From: Microtetraspora glauca
GTDB lineage: Bacteria > Actinomycetota > Actinomycetes > Streptomycetales > Streptomycetaceae
Direction: 5' to 3'
DNA length: 64,000 nt
Assembly: GCA_000721275.1 (NCBI GenBank)
Contig: JOFO01000012.1
Span: forward strand, 1 to 64,000
This document shows positions 50,384 through 59,827 of this stretch, piece by piece. The stretch's first letter is position 1. Every line of letters starts with the position of its first letter. The notes beneath the pieces were generated by a model. The model saw only the letters and a list, made by a program, of their open reading frames with translations, was not told where the DNA came from and made no database searches. The position numbers and the translations under genes are program-made.

Positions 50384-51103
50384 TTCCGGCAGCGGCGCCG
50401 GGCCCACGCCCGCCCGCCGGGCCAGCGCCACCGCCGCCAGCGTCGAGTGGACGCCCAGCTTCCCCAGCACGTTCTGCATGTGCGTACGGACCGTGTGCGG
50501 GGACAGGAACAGGCGCTCCGCCACCGCCTTCCGGCCCAGCCCCGCCACCATGCAGCGCAGCACCTCCCGCTCGCGCGGGGTCAGCGACTCCACCAGCCGC
50601 TCGCTCTCCGTGCGGTGCTTCCGGTCCGCCGTCAGCTCCCGCAGCACGCCGGTGAGCAGCGCCGGCGGCAGGTGCGTCTCGTCGCGCAGCACCCCCCGGA
50701 CGACGGCGAGCAGCCGCTGGAGCGAGCAGTCCTTGGCGACCCAGCCGGACGCTCCGGCCTGGAGGGCGAGCGCGGCCCTGCGGGCGTCGTCCCGCTCGGC
50801 GAGGACCACCGCGCGGACCGCGGGCTGCGCCTTCCGGACCCCGGCGACCAGCGCGATCCCGTCCGCGGCGGGCTCGCCCTCCGGGGCGGGGGGTACGGGG
50901 GCGGGTCCGGCGCCCAGGTCGGCGTCGACGAGCAGCACGTCGAAGCGGCGGCCCTCCGCGATCCCCCGGTCCAGACAGCGCAGGGCGGCGGGGCCGCTGC
51001 CCGCCGCGGTCACGTCGACGTCCGGCTCGGCCGCGAGCGCGGCGGCCAGCGACTCGGCGAAGACGCGGTGGTCGTCCACCACCAGGACCCGGATTCGTGC
51101 CAC
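50342..51103 (-). CDS. Orphan NarL/LuxR-type response regulator
   Basis: 253 aa. Receiver domain RVLVVDDHRVFAESLAAAL with phospho-acceptor Asp in FDVLLVDADLG and a GWVAKD lysine. An inserted Pro/Glu loop follows the acceptor. The C-terminal LuxR HTH is LTPREREVLRCMVAGLGRKAVAERLFLSPHTVRTHMQNVLGKLGV. GTG 51103 (51109 possible). No histidine kinase adjacent. Its 3' end overlaps marR by 42 bases, so convergent transcription may matter. Confidence 0.88.
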   Translation of the reverse strand: MARIRVLVVDDHRVFAESLAAALAAEPDVDVTAAGSGPAALRCLDRGIAEGRRFDVLLVDADLGAGPAPVPPAPEGEPAADGIALVAGVRKAQPAVRAVVLAERDDARRAALALQAGASGWVAKDCSLQRLLAVVRGVLRDETHLPPALLTGVLRELTADRKHRTESERLVESLTPREREVLRCMVAGLGRKAVAERLFLSPHTVRTHMQNVLGKLGVHSTLAAVALARRAGVGPAPLPELAGNVVERGGQPA

Positions 51104-51333
51104 GGACACCCCCAAGTGTCGAGGAGAGACCGGCGCGGTACGGCGCCGGGGGCGGGCTGTCCGGCGCACGGCCGCCGCCGTGCCCGGACTGCTACCCCGC
51201 TCCCCGGCGCCGTACCCGACGGGTCTCGCTCCCCTGAACGGCACCGGCCCCCACCGGTGCTGCCCCACAGAGTAGGGGCGGGGCGGCTCCGTGGGGGCCG
51301 ATTGGCGGAAGTGTCCGAAGTCGGCCGTCCCTG

Positions 51334-51426
51334 CGGAGGCGGTGGCTCGGAGGCGACGGTGTTCGGAGGCGGCGGTGGCTCAGAGGCGACGGTGTTCGGA
51401 GGCGGCGGTGGCTCAGAGGCGGCGGG
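51334..51426. repeat. 33-bp tandem repeats at the galK 3' end
   Basis: Units start CGGAGGCGG and run through TGGCTCAGAGGCGACGGTG: a 30-bp unit at 51334-51363, a 33-bp unit at 51364-51396 and a partial third from 51397 that enters the galK coding end. The rest of the 309-bp gap (51104-51412) shows no gene. Confidence 0.85.
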
Positions 51427-52552
51427 CTCCCGCCGCGGCGACCGCCGGGAAGACGCCCGGCTCCGCGTACCCGGCGGCGGCGAACGCCTTCCGGACCGCC
51501 GCCCCGATCTCCTCCGCCCGGTCCGCCTCGGCCAGGACGACCGCCGAGCCGCCGAAGCCGCCGCCGGTCATCCGGGCGCCGAGCGCGCCGGCCGCGGTCG
51601 CGGCCTCGACGACCAGGTCCAGTTCCGGGCAGGAGACCCGCAGGTCGTCCCGGAGCGAGGCGTGGCCCTCGGTGAGGAGCGGGCCGACCGCGCGGGTCGC
51701 GCCGGCGTCGAGCAGGGCGATCACCCGGGCCACCCGGTCGTTGTCGGACACCACGTGCCGGACGTACCGCAGAATCGTCTCGTCGCTCAGACGGTCGAGC
51801 GCGGCGGGCAGATGCGCGGCGTCCACGTCGCGCAGGGCGCTCACTCCGAGCGCCCGCGCACCGGCCTCACAACCGGCGCGCCGCTCGGCGTACGCGCCGT
51901 CGCCGAGCGCGTGCTTCACGCGGGTGTCGACGACGAGCAGCGCGAGCCCCTCGGCAGCGAGGTCGAAGGGCACCTGGCGGTACGACAGGTCCCGGGTGTC
52001 CAGGTGGAGGGCGTGGCCCTCCTCGGCACAGGCGGACGCCATCTGGTCCATGACGCCGCAGGGCACGCCGACGAAGGCGTTCTCGGCGCGCTGGGCGATC
52101 CGGGCCAGTTCGGGGCGGGTGAGGCCGAGGCCGAAGAGGTCGTTCAGGGCGAGGGCGGTGACGACCTCCAGGGCGGCCGAGGAGGAGAGGCCGGCCCCGG
52201 CCGGCACGGTGGACGTCAGGTGCACGTCGGCGCCGGTCACCGGGTGTCCGGCGGCGCGCAGCGCCCACACGACCCCGGCGGGGTAGGCGGCCCAGCCGCC
52301 GCCGGAGAGGGGTTCGAGGGCGGCCACGTCGAGCTGGACGACTCCGCCGCCGGTGTCGGCCGAGTGGAGGCGCAGGACGCCGTCGTCACGGCGGGAGACG
52401 GCGGCGACGGTGGTGTGCGGGAGGGCGAGCGGGAGCACGAAGCCGTCGTTGAAGTCGGTGTACTCGCCGATCAGGTTGACCCGGCCGGGGGCGGCCCAGA
52501 CCCCGTCGGGCGCGGCGCCGTACAGCGCCTGGAAGCCGGCTGCGGCGCTCAC
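51413..52552 (-). CDS. galK: Galactokinase
   Basis: 379 aa. Phosphorylates galactose in the Leloir pathway. Signature [19 protein letters not shown] (23-41), GHMP ATP motif [14 protein letters not shown], and [11 protein letters not shown] near the C-terminus are intact. GTG start overlaps the galE stop (GTGA). Last gene of galTEK. Confidence 0.98.
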   Translation of the reverse strand: MSAAAGFQALYGAAPDGVWAAPGRVNLIGEYTDFNDGFVLPLALPHTTVAAVSRRDDGVLRLHSADTGGGVVQLDVAALEPLSGGGWAAYPAGVVWALRAAGHPVTGADVHLTSTVPAGAGLSSSAALEVVTALALNDLFGLGLTRPELARIAQRAENAFVGVPCGVMDQMASACAEEGHALHLDTRDLSYRQVPFDLAAEGLALLVVDTRVKHALGDGAYAERRAGCEAGARALGVSALRDVDAAHLPAALDRLSDETILRYVRHVVSDNDRVARVIALLDAGATRAVGPLLTEGHASLRDDLRVSCPELDLVVEAATAAGALGARMTGGGFGGSAVVLAEADRAEEIGAAVRKAFAAAGYAEPGVFPAVAAAGARRL

Positions 52553-53529
52553 GCTCCCTCCTCCTCACGGCGGCGGGCGAAGGCCCAGGCGTCGGCGACG
52601 ACCTCGGCCAGGTCGGGGCGGGACGGCGTCCAGCCGAGCCGGACGCGGGCGGTCTCGGCGGAGGCGACCAGCACGGCGGGGTCGCCGGGGCGGCGGGGGG
52701 CGGCGGTCTCCGGGACGGGGTGGCCGGTGACCTGGCGGACGGTCTCGATCACCTCGCGGACGGAGAAGCCGTTGCCGTTGCCGAGGTTGCAGATCAGGTG
52801 CTCGCCGGGGGTCATCGCGTCCAGGGCCAGCAGGTGGGCCTCGGCGAGGTCGGCGACGTGGATGTAGTCGCGGACGCAGGTGCCGTCGGGGGTCGGGTAG
52901 TCGTCGCCGTAGACGGAGATCGCCTCGCGGCGGCCGAGGGCGACCTGGAGGACGAGCGGGATGAGGTGCGACTCGGGGGCGTGGCGCTCGCCGAGCCCGC
53001 CGTACGCGCCGGCGACGTTGAAGTAGCGCAGCGAGACGGCGGCGAGGCCGTGGGCGGCGCACTCGCCGCCGATCATGTGGTCGACGGCCAGCTTGCTCGC
53101 CCCGTACGGGCTGGTGGGGGCGGTCGGCGCGGTCTCGGGGATCGGCACGGTGTCGGGCTCGCCGTAGGTGGCGGCGGTCGAGGAGAAGACCAGCCGGCGG
53201 ACGCCGGCGGTGCGCATGGCGGCGAGCAGCGCCATGGTGCCGCCGACGTTGTTCTCCCAGTACTTCTCCGGCCGGGCGACGGACTCGCCGACCTGGGAGA
53301 AGGCGGCGAAGTGGAGGACGCCGTCGTAGGAGGGGTCGAGCAGGCGGACGGCGTCCTGGACGCGGCCCTCGTGGAACTCGGCGCCGTCCGGGACGCCCTC
53401 CCGGAAGCCGGTGGAGAGGTCGTCGAGGACGGTGACGCGGTGGCCGCGCTCCAGCAGGTGGGCGGCGACCACGCTGCCCACGTAGCCCGCCCCGCCGGTG
53501 ACCAGGTACTTCTTCGGAGTCGTCGTCAT
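52549..53529 (-). CDS. galE: UDP-glucose 4-epimerase
   Basis: 326 aa. NAD-binding GGAGYVGS near the N-terminus; catalytic SSTAATYG and YGASK (Tyr/Lys); [21 protein letters not shown]. Interconverts UDP-galactose and UDP-glucose. Coupled by ATGA to galT upstream and GTGA to galK downstream. Confidence 0.98.
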   Translation of the reverse strand: MTTTPKKYLVTGGAGYVGSVVAAHLLERGHRVTVLDDLSTGFREGVPDGAEFHEGRVQDAVRLLDPSYDGVLHFAAFSQVGESVARPEKYWENNVGGTMALLAAMRTAGVRRLVFSSTAATYGEPDTVPIPETAPTAPTSPYGASKLAVDHMIGGECAAHGLAAVSLRYFNVAGAYGGLGERHAPESHLIPLVLQVALGRREAISVYGDDYPTPDGTCVRDYIHVADLAEAHLLALDAMTPGEHLICNLGNGNGFSVREVIETVRQVTGHPVPETAAPRRPGDPAVLVASAETARVRLGWTPSRPDLAEVVADAWAFARRREEEGA

Positions 53530-54569
53530 GCGCTTGCCACCTCTCGGATGCGCCGGGCCGCGTCCTCCGGCCGGACGTCGTTCATGAAGGCGCCCATGCC
53601 GGACTCGGTGCCGGCGAGGAACTTCAGCTTGCCGGAGGCGCGCCGGACGGTGAACAGCTCCAGGTGCAGTCCGAAGTCCTCCCGCCGCTCGTCCGTGAAC
53701 GGCGCCTGGTGCCAGGCGGCGATGTAGGGCGTGGGCGGCTCCGCCGGGCCGAAGATCCGGTCGAAGCGCCTCAAGAGTTCCAGATAGACCTGTGCGAATC
53801 CGGTGCGGGCGGCCTCGTCGAGGGCGAGCAGGTCGGGGACGCGGCGGGTGGGGTGGAGGTGGACCTCGTACGGCCACTTGGCGGCGTAGGGGACGAAGGC
53901 GATCCAGTCCTCGGTCTCCAGCACCACCCGTTCGGCGTCGGCGCGTTCGCGGGCGACGAGGTCGTCGAAGAGGTTCCGGCCGGTGGCGCGGCGGTGTTCG
54001 TCGGCGCGGCGGCGGGTCTGGGCCGTGCGGGGGGTGACGTACGGGAAGGCGTAGATCTGGCCGTGCGCGTGGGGCAGGGTGACGCCGATCTCGCGGCCCC
54101 GGTTCTCGAAGCAGTAGACCTGTTCGACGCCGGGGAGGGCGGAGAGCGCGGCGGTGCGGTCGGTCCAGACGTCGAGGACGAGGCGGGCCCGCTCCTCGGA
54201 GAGGTCGGCGAAGGAGGCGGTGTGGTCGTCGGTGAAGCAGACGACCTCGCAGCGGCCGACGCCGCCGGAGAGGGACGGGAAGCGGTTCTCGAAGACGGCG
54301 ACCTCGTAGCTCTCCTCGGGGATCTCGCTCTCGTGCCCGTCGCGGGCCGGGCAGAGCGGGCAGGCGTCGGCCGGGGGCAGGTAGGTGCGGCTCTGCCGGT
54401 GCGAGGCGACGGCGACGTGATCGCCGGTCAGCTCGTCGTACCGGATCTCCGAGCGCGAGGTCACGGGGGTGAGGGGGCGCGGGTCGGCGGCGGCGCGGAC
54501 GACGTCGTCGCGGCTGTCGTAGTAGAGGAGCTCGCGCCCGTCGGCGAGCGTGGTCACGGTCTTCTTCAC
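53526..54569 (-). CDS. galT: Galactose-1-phosphate uridylyltransferase
   Basis: 347 aa. CPLCPA supplies two zinc ligands; [11 protein letters not shown] and the catalytic [11 protein letters not shown] (HPH-type, here HAH as in many actinobacteria) are present, plus AAWHQAP. GTG 54569 with GGAGGG five bases before. First gene of the operon. Confidence 0.95.
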   Translation of the reverse strand: MKKTVTTLADGRELLYYDSRDDVVRAAADPRPLTPVTSRSEIRYDELTGDHVAVASHRQSRTYLPPADACPLCPARDGHESEIPEESYEVAVFENRFPSLSGGVGRCEVVCFTDDHTASFADLSEERARLVLDVWTDRTAALSALPGVEQVYCFENRGREIGVTLPHAHGQIYAFPYVTPRTAQTRRRADEHRRATGRNLFDDLVARERADAERVVLETEDWIAFVPYAAKWPYEVHLHPTRRVPDLLALDEAARTGFAQVYLELLRRFDRIFGPAEPPTPYIAAWHQAPFTDERREDFGLHLELFTVRRASGKLKFLAGTESGMGAFMNDVRPEDAARRIREVASA

Positions 54570-54589
54570 GGGTGCCCTCCGGGCGCGGA

Positions 54590-54636
54590 ACAAACAGAAC
54601 CACGCACAAAGAACCACAATCAAACATCACCGTCAA
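54590..54636 (-). promoter_or_regulatory. gal promoter region (galP1-like)
   Basis: On the minus strand TTGACG (54636-54631) is followed by a T/G-rich stretch with GTGAT, GTTTGATTGTGG and several TTTGTG/GTGGTT repeats. The galP1 operator of S. lividans, from memory, is built of TGTGAT-like hexamers, and this resembles it. A -10 is not obvious (TTCTTT at 17 bases). Confidence 0.5.
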
Positions 54637-54669
54637 TGGTCCGCCCCCGGCCGACCGCGCGCGGGCAGG

Positions 54670-55353
54670 TCAGCGCGGGGTGCGCTGGGTGGGGACGGCC
54701 CGGGACAGCAGGCCGGTCCGGGCGGCCAGGGCCGCCGCCTCCAGGCGCGAGCCGACGCCCAGCTTCATCAGGACGCGCTGCACGTGGGTGCGGGCGGTGC
54801 TCGGGGCGATGCCCATGCCGGTGGCGATCAGCCGGGTGTCCTCGCCCTCCGCGACGCGCACCAGCACCTCCACCTCCCGTCGGGTCAGCAGCCGCAGCAG
54901 GCGCTGGGCCTCGTCGTCCGGCTGCGCCGCCGGGTTCAGCAGCTCGGCGAAGGCGCCCGCGAGGAGCTGCGGCGCCACCGCCACCTCGCCCGCCCGGGCC
55001 TTCAGCAGCGCCCGCTCGACGCCCTCGATCCGCTCGTCGTGCCGCACGTACCCGGAGGCCCCGGCCGCGAAGGCCGCCGCGATCCCGCGCGGCGACGGCA
55101 CCGGGCCCAGCACCACCACGGCCACCTGCGGGCGCTCCCGCTTGATGCGCGCGACCGCGTCGAAGGCACCGGGCGCGGCCGGCGCGCCCGTGCCGAAGAG
55201 GCAGACCTCCGGCGCCCGGCCCACCACGACCTCCGCCGCCCCGGCCGCCGGCGCCGCCGCCGCGAGCACCCGGTGCCCGCGCAGCTTCAGCGCCGAGGCG
55301 AGCGCCTCCGCGAGCAGGCGGTGGTCGTCCACGACCACGAGCCGAACGCCCAT
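54670..55353 (-). CDS. LuxR-family regulator with degenerate receiver domain
   Basis: 227 aa. Receiver-like start RLVVVDDHRLLAEALASAL, but the phospho-acceptor position is in EVCLFGTGAP (Gly, no Asp) and the switch Lys is replaced in GYVRHDERI. The C-terminal HTH LTRREVEVLVRVAEGEDTRLIATGMGIAPSTARTHVQRVLMKLGV is sound. Such pseudo-receivers respond to ligands or protein partners instead of phosphorylation. GGGGGAGG precedes ATG 55353. It lies just upstream of galTEK but is separated by the gal promoter; a role in that operon is possible. Confidence 0.86.
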   Translation of the reverse strand: MGVRLVVVDDHRLLAEALASALKLRGHRVLAAAAPAAGAAEVVVGRAPEVCLFGTGAPAAPGAFDAVARIKRERPQVAVVVLGPVPSPRGIAAAFAAGASGYVRHDERIEGVERALLKARAGEVAVAPQLLAGAFAELLNPAAQPDDEAQRLLRLLTRREVEVLVRVAEGEDTRLIATGMGIAPSTARTHVQRVLMKLGVGSRLEAAALAARTGLLSRAVPTQRTPR

Positions 55354-55501
55354 CCGTCCTCCCCCATCCCCCGGGCGTGCCGTCCCCGGCACCTCTGACC
55401 CGGCAAGCTACACGCTCCCCCGCCCCACACCCCGTCAACCTCCGCGCCCCGAACGGGCGATGTCTGGCATGATCACTTCACAAGCGCCGAAAGGACCCCA
55501 C

Positions 55502-55951
55502 ATGCGCATGCGACGTCGCACCGTCGCCCTGGCCGCCGCCGCGGCCGCCCTCGCCATCCCCGCCACGGCCGGCAGCGCCCAGGCCGCCGCGCCCAACAGC
55601 GAGGTGTACCTGACGACGACCTACGCCAAGGTCGTCGCCGGCTGGACCTGGCGGGCCGACCGCCTCGACCCGGTCATGATGTCCGTCCAGGACACCAACC
55701 CGGACGGCTACGCCGTCGCCTTCCGCCTGGTCACGCTCTCCGACGACCAGGGCTACCGCTACTGGGGCTACCGCTACCTGACGAGCGGCGCCGGCACCGG
55801 CGTCAACGTCACCACGTACGCCCTGACCGGCTACAGCCCCAAGGCCGCCTGGGTGGAGGTCTGCAAGTACAAGAGCGGCGCCTTCTCCGACTGCCGGAAG
55901 ACGGCGACGACGTACAACCCGATCGACGACTCGGTCGTCTCCGGCGGCTGA
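55502..55951 (+). CDS. Small secreted protein
   Basis: 149 aa. Twin-Arg-like MRMRRRTVALAAAAAALAIP...AQA signal, then a 115-residue beta-rich domain with many Tyr/Thr and one Cys pair (EVCKYKSGAFSDCRK). No family recognised. AAAGGA lies six bases before ATG 55502. Ends at a strong bidirectional hairpin. Confidence 0.78.
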   Translation: MRMRRRTVALAAAAAALAIPATAGSAQAAAPNSEVYLTTTYAKVVAGWTWRADRLDPVMMSVQDTNPDGYAVAFRLVTLSDDQGYRYWGYRYLTSGAGTGVNVTTYALTGYSPKAAWVEVCKYKSGAFSDCRKTATTYNPIDDSVVSGG

Positions 55952-55965
55952 TCCCCCCGGTACGC

Positions 55966-56003
55966 GGAAAGGGCCTCCCCGGTGTGCCGGGGAGGCCCTT
56001 TCC
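55966..56003. terminator. Bidirectional terminator, perfect 17-bp stem
   Basis: GGAAAGGGCCTCCCCGG / CCGGGGAGGCCCTTTCC with a TGTG loop, between convergent genes. The arm sequence AAAGGG/CCCTTT gives a short T-run in both directions. Confidence 0.92.
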
Positions 56004-56024
56004 GTGCGGTGGGCGGCGGGAGCG

Positions 56025-57866
56025 TCAGCGCTTCGTCGCGAAGGACACCGCGAGGTACTTCTTGCCGTAGGCGGTCTCGTTCGGGCGGGCCTTGCTCGCG
56101 TAGGTGGCCGAGAGGAAGAACCGGCCGTCCGCGTAGAGGAGTTCCGCGCCGGTGATGGAGAAGCTGGTCTCGATGTCCCGGTTGCCCTTGTCGGACGGGG
56201 TCTCCAGGAGCAGCGTCTCCTTCATCGTGCCCGCGTTGACGGAGACGATCTGACCGCCCTTGTCGTACGGCGGGACCTTGTACGCGATGATGTCGCCGCC
56301 GTCCATGCGCAGCGGCATCAGCGTGTAGCCGTCGCCCGCGTCGGCCTTCTCCGCCGCCATCCGGCCGGTGGCGAGGTCGAACGCGACGATCTCGTTCGTC
56401 TCGTCGCCGTACTCGCCGGTGGAGCCGTCGTGCTCCTCGGTCGGCACGTAGAGCCGGTCGTCGCCGACGAGGACCTGCGAGCACTCCTCCACCGACGTCG
56501 AGCCGCAGCGGGCCGCGTAGCGGTCGGCGTTGGCGGAGATCTTGGTGCGCAGCTTCCCGGTCTTCTCGTCGATCGAGAAGAAGTCCGAGATGCTGCTGCC
56601 GTCGTCGGCGGCGTCGCCGACGTTGGCGGCGACGACCAGCGGCTTGGTCGAGACGACCGACGCGTACTTCACGCCGTTCGGCATCTTGTACTGGGAGAGT
56701 GGCTTGCCCGACACCGGGTCGAGGTTCTGCACGAGGACGGACTCGGCGCCGTACTGGCCGCACTTGCGGACCGCGACGAGCCCGGCGCCGCCGCCGTACC
56801 CCATGTCGTAGCAGTTGTCGTCGCCGGTCTGCGGCTTCCAGCGGACCTTGCCGGTGGCCGCGTCGAAGGCGGCGCCGCCGTCGGTGCCGCCGGCGGCGAC
56901 GGTGCCGCCGCTGAGCGTCACCTCGCTGAACCGCGCCTTGTCGTCGCCGCCGCCGCTGACCGAGGTGGACCACAGGAGCTTGCCGGTGGTCAGGTCGAGC
57001 ATGCCGACCTGGTTGCAGCTCTGGTAGTAGCGGGGCGCGACGCGCTTCTTCTCCTCGAAGAGGATCGGCACCTTGTGGTCGGCCGACACGTGCCGGGACG
57101 CGCCGCAGACCTGGCCGGCCAGCGGGACGGTCCAGGCGACGGCGCCGGTGGCGATGTCGTAGCCGACGACCGAGTTGACGCCCGTCTTCACGAAGTGCTT
57201 CTCGGTGAGCCAGGAGCCGTCGACGGGCGTGGTGTCGGGCACCTTCGGCACGTCGATGCGGAAGGCCAGGGACGCGCCGGTCGACGCGCCGGGCTTCTCC
57301 TTGCCGTTGCCGCCGAGGCCGCTGCCGCCGGAGCCGCCGCCGGAACCAGCCGCGTCACCGCCGCCGTCCGGGGACTGGCTCGTGCCGCCGGCCGGCTTGG
57401 CGTCCGGCGGCGCGTCCTTGCCGGAGTTGGCGTACCAGATGCCGCCGCCGACGATCAGCGCGACGGCCACGACCGCCGCGATGACGATCTGCGCCTGCGC
57501 CGACAGCTTCTTCCCGCCGCCCGGCGGGACCGCCGCGGGCTGCTGCGGCGCGGTCGGGTAGCCGTACGGCTGCTGGGGCTGCTGCGGCTGGTTGGGGTAG
57601 CCGTACGGCGGGGGCACCGGCTGCTGGTACGGCGGCTGGGCCTGCGGCGGCTGCGGCGGCTGCTGGCCCGGGTGGCCGTAGCCCGGCTGCGGGGGCTGCT
57701 GCGGGTAGCCGTAGCCGGGCCCGCCCTGCGGCGGCGGGGGCGTCGGCGCGCCGAAGCCGCCCTGCTGCGGGTCCTGCGGGGCGCCGAAGCCGCCCGCCGG
57801 CGGCGGGAAGCCGCCGGGGGGCTGGTTCGGGGGCTGGTTCGGCGGCGGAGGGGGTGGCTGGGTCAT
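56025..57866 (-). CDS. Membrane-anchored PQQ-like beta-propeller protein (copy 1)
   Basis: 613 aa. The N-terminus (1-120) is a Pro/Gln/Gly/Tyr-rich cytoplasmic tail of the type common in Streptomyces membrane proteins. One transmembrane helix (AQIVIAAVVAVALIVGGGIWY) follows, then a Gly/Ser linker and a seven- or eight-blade PQQ-like propeller (VVGYDIATGAVAWTVPL, LTTGKLLWS, AATGKVRWKPQ, DLATGRMAAEK). No PQQ enzyme residues are evident, so it is more likely a BamB-like scaffold or sensor. 13 bases after copy 2, so same operon. Confidence 0.87.
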   Translation of the reverse strand: MTQPPPPPPNQPPNQPPGGFPPPAGGFGAPQDPQQGGFGAPTPPPPQGGPGYGYPQQPPQPGYGHPGQQPPQPPQAQPPYQQPVPPPYGYPNQPQQPQQPYGYPTAPQQPAAVPPGGGKKLSAQAQIVIAAVVAVALIVGGGIWYANSGKDAPPDAKPAGGTSQSPDGGGDAAGSGGGSGGSGLGGNGKEKPGASTGASLAFRIDVPKVPDTTPVDGSWLTEKHFVKTGVNSVVGYDIATGAVAWTVPLAGQVCGASRHVSADHKVPILFEEKKRVAPRYYQSCNQVGMLDLTTGKLLWSTSVSGGGDDKARFSEVTLSGGTVAAGGTDGGAAFDAATGKVRWKPQTGDDNCYDMGYGGGAGLVAVRKCGQYGAESVLVQNLDPVSGKPLSQYKMPNGVKYASVVSTKPLVVAANVGDAADDGSSISDFFSIDEKTGKLRTKISANADRYAARCGSTSVEECSQVLVGDDRLYVPTEEHDGSTGEYGDETNEIVAFDLATGRMAAEKADAGDGYTLMPLRMDGGDIIAYKVPPYDKGGQIVSVNAGTMKETLLLETPSDKGNRDIETSFSITGAELLYADGRFFLSATYASKARPNETAYGKKYLAVSFATKR

Positions 57867-57879
57867 CGGTCCGCGTACC

Positions 57880-59715
57880 TCACTTGCTGAAGCCCATCAT
57901 CGTCTTGGTCTCCTTCTCCTCGGCGTCGTTGGTCGCCGAGACGCGGCCCGCCGCGATCACGAAGGTGCCGCTGCCGTAGGCGTAGCCGGCGCTGAAGAAG
58001 CCGCTCTCGATCTGCGCGACGGACACCGGGTGCTTGAGGAGGATCTTCGGCGCGCCGCCGGCCGGGGCGATCGTCGCGACCGCGCCGCCCTTGTCGTACT
58101 TGGGCGCGACGTACACCAGGACCTCGCCGCCCTCCATCCGCAGCGGCGTCATCTGCTGCTCCTCGGGCGCCTTCGAACGCCACTTCGGCTTGCCCGTCTT
58201 GAGGTCGAAGGCGACGACCTCGTTGGAGGTGCCGTAGGAGGTGTCGGTCGCCATGTAGAAGGTGTCGCCGGCGGCGGCGACACCGGTGCAGCCCTGGAGG
58301 TTGCGGCCGAAGATGACCAGGCCGCCGCCGCAGCGCGGGGCGAACTTGTCCTTGCCGCCGCCCTGGATCTGGGAGCGGACGGTGCCGTTCGGGTTGAGCG
58401 CGACGATCGACCACTTCTTCTGCTCGCGCTGGAAGGCGGAGACGACGAGCGGGTTCACCGAGTAGACCTTGTCGACCTCCCAGGTGGCGGCCAGCCTGTA
58501 GGTCCACTTGGCCTTGCCCGTGTTGGGGTCGACCTCGCTGACCGTGTGCTGCTCCTTGCTGGGGTCGGAGGTGCGGCACTGGTTGGCCGCGATCAGCCGG
58601 GTGGCGTCACCGGCGTACGCGTACGGCTTGCAGTCGCCGGTGGGGCCGGTGAAGACCTGGCGGCCGTCGGTGAGGGAGAAGCCGTAGGCGCTGCTGCTGC
58701 CGGCGGCGGTGACGGTGTTGCCGCCGATGGCGAGGGTGTTGTCGGAGAAGGCGAAGAGGCCGGTCGGCTTCGGGACGGCCTTCTTCCAGCCCGCCTTGCC
58801 GGTCTTCAGGTCGATCTGCTGGAGCATCGTGCACTTGGCGCCGTCCTTGGCGCTCTCCTCGTACCCGAAGACCATCAGGCCGTTGGCGCCCGGCTGGGCC
58901 GGGGCGGCGCACAGCTTGAACGGCACGTCGACCGACCACTTCTTGGTGCCGTCGGCGAGGCTGTAGCCGGCGACGCCCTTGTACATGGCCTTGACGACGG
59001 TGTCGCCGACGATCCAGGGGCCGAAGACCTCGGAGCCGTTGCGGGGCAGGTCGACGTCGTTGGTGGTGAGGAAGTTGACCTTCGCCTCGCCCTCCTGGCG
59101 GGCGGCGTTGAGGTCGTCCTCGCCGGAGCCCTTGTCGCCGTCGCCGGAGCCGTCGCCCTGGTCGACCGACTCGGTCGGCTTCGGCGCGGCGGTGGCGCTG
59201 GAGGCACTGGCCGTCGGGCTCGCGACGGTCGGCTCCTCGTCGTCACCGCCGCCGACGACGGCCCAGGTGGTGACGGCGGCGACGGCGACGACGGCCGCCG
59301 CGACGGCCGCGACGAGCGCCGTGCGCTTCTTCTGCCCGCCGGCGGAGCCGCCCACCGGGGCCATCTGGCCCGGGTACGGGGGCGGGGTCTGCCCCGGGTA
59401 GCCGCCGTAGGGGCCGCCCTGCGGCTGCCCGTACGGGCCCGGCTGCTGGCCGTACGGTCCCGGCTGGCCGGGCTGCTGCGGATAGCCGTACGGACCGGGC
59501 TGCGGGGCCTGCTGCGGGTAGCCGTAACCGGGCTGGCCCTGCGGCGCGCCCTGCGGAGGCTGCGCCGGCGGCTGGGCCGGGGCCTGCGGCGGCGTGGGCG
59601 GCATCTGCGGCGGCTGGGCCGGCATCTGCGGCGGGACCGGCGGCGTGCCGCCCTGGTTCGGATCCTGGGGAGCTCCGAAGCCCCCCGGCGGCTGGTTGCT
59701 GGGCGGCTGGGTCAT
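57880..59715 (-). CDS. Membrane-anchored PQQ-like beta-propeller protein (copy 2)
   Basis: 611 aa. Same plan as its downstream paralogue: Pro/Gln-rich tail (1-125), one helix (ALVAAVAAAVVAVAAVTTWAVVGG), a Ser/Thr/acid linker (EPTVASPTAS; DQGDGSGDGDKGSGED), then propeller blades (AGYSLADGTKKWSVDVP, LKTGKAGWK, NTGKAKWTY, LKTGKPKWRS). GGGGGAAG five bases before the ATG. The two probably arose by tandem duplication and may form a heteromer. Confidence 0.87.
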   Translation of the reverse strand: MTQPPSNQPPGGFGAPQDPNQGGTPPVPPQMPAQPPQMPPTPPQAPAQPPAQPPQGAPQGQPGYGYPQQAPQPGPYGYPQQPGQPGPYGQQPGPYGQPQGGPYGGYPGQTPPPYPGQMAPVGGSAGGQKKRTALVAAVAAAVVAVAAVTTWAVVGGGDDEEPTVASPTASASSATAAPKPTESVDQGDGSGDGDKGSGEDDLNAARQEGEAKVNFLTTNDVDLPRNGSEVFGPWIVGDTVVKAMYKGVAGYSLADGTKKWSVDVPFKLCAAPAQPGANGLMVFGYEESAKDGAKCTMLQQIDLKTGKAGWKKAVPKPTGLFAFSDNTLAIGGNTVTAAGSSSAYGFSLTDGRQVFTGPTGDCKPYAYAGDATRLIAANQCRTSDPSKEQHTVSEVDPNTGKAKWTYRLAATWEVDKVYSVNPLVVSAFQREQKKWSIVALNPNGTVRSQIQGGGKDKFAPRCGGGLVIFGRNLQGCTGVAAAGDTFYMATDTSYGTSNEVVAFDLKTGKPKWRSKAPEEQQMTPLRMEGGEVLVYVAPKYDKGGAVATIAPAGGAPKILLKHPVSVAQIESGFFSAGYAYGSGTFVIAAGRVSATNDAEEKETKTMMGFSK

Positions 59716-59773
59716 CAGCGCTTCCCCCTTGCTGTGAGCGGGTTTTCTTTCTACCACTCACGAGGTGGCGCAA

Positions 59774-59814
59774 AAGCGACCGGTCCATCCCTTGTGCCCA
59801 AGGGAGGACCGGTC
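59774..59814 (-). terminator. Rho-independent terminator of the ABC-F gene
   Basis: GACCGGTCCATCCCTTG (59778-59794) and CAAGGGAGGACCGGTC (59799-59814) form a 16-bp stem with one bulged base; on the minus strand it is followed by GCTTTTG. Confidence 0.85.
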
Positions 59815-59827
59815 CGTGATGCCGTCG

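Noticed and set aside
50342..55353. Two LuxR-type regulators as markers of an antibiotic gene cluster
   Set aside because: The genes between them are galTEK, and no biosynthetic genes occur nearby.
54670..55438. Alternative minus-strand 272-aa frame over the regulator
   Set aside because: Gly/Arg-rich shadow in another frame; the 227-aa frame has a clear LuxR HTH and ribosome site.
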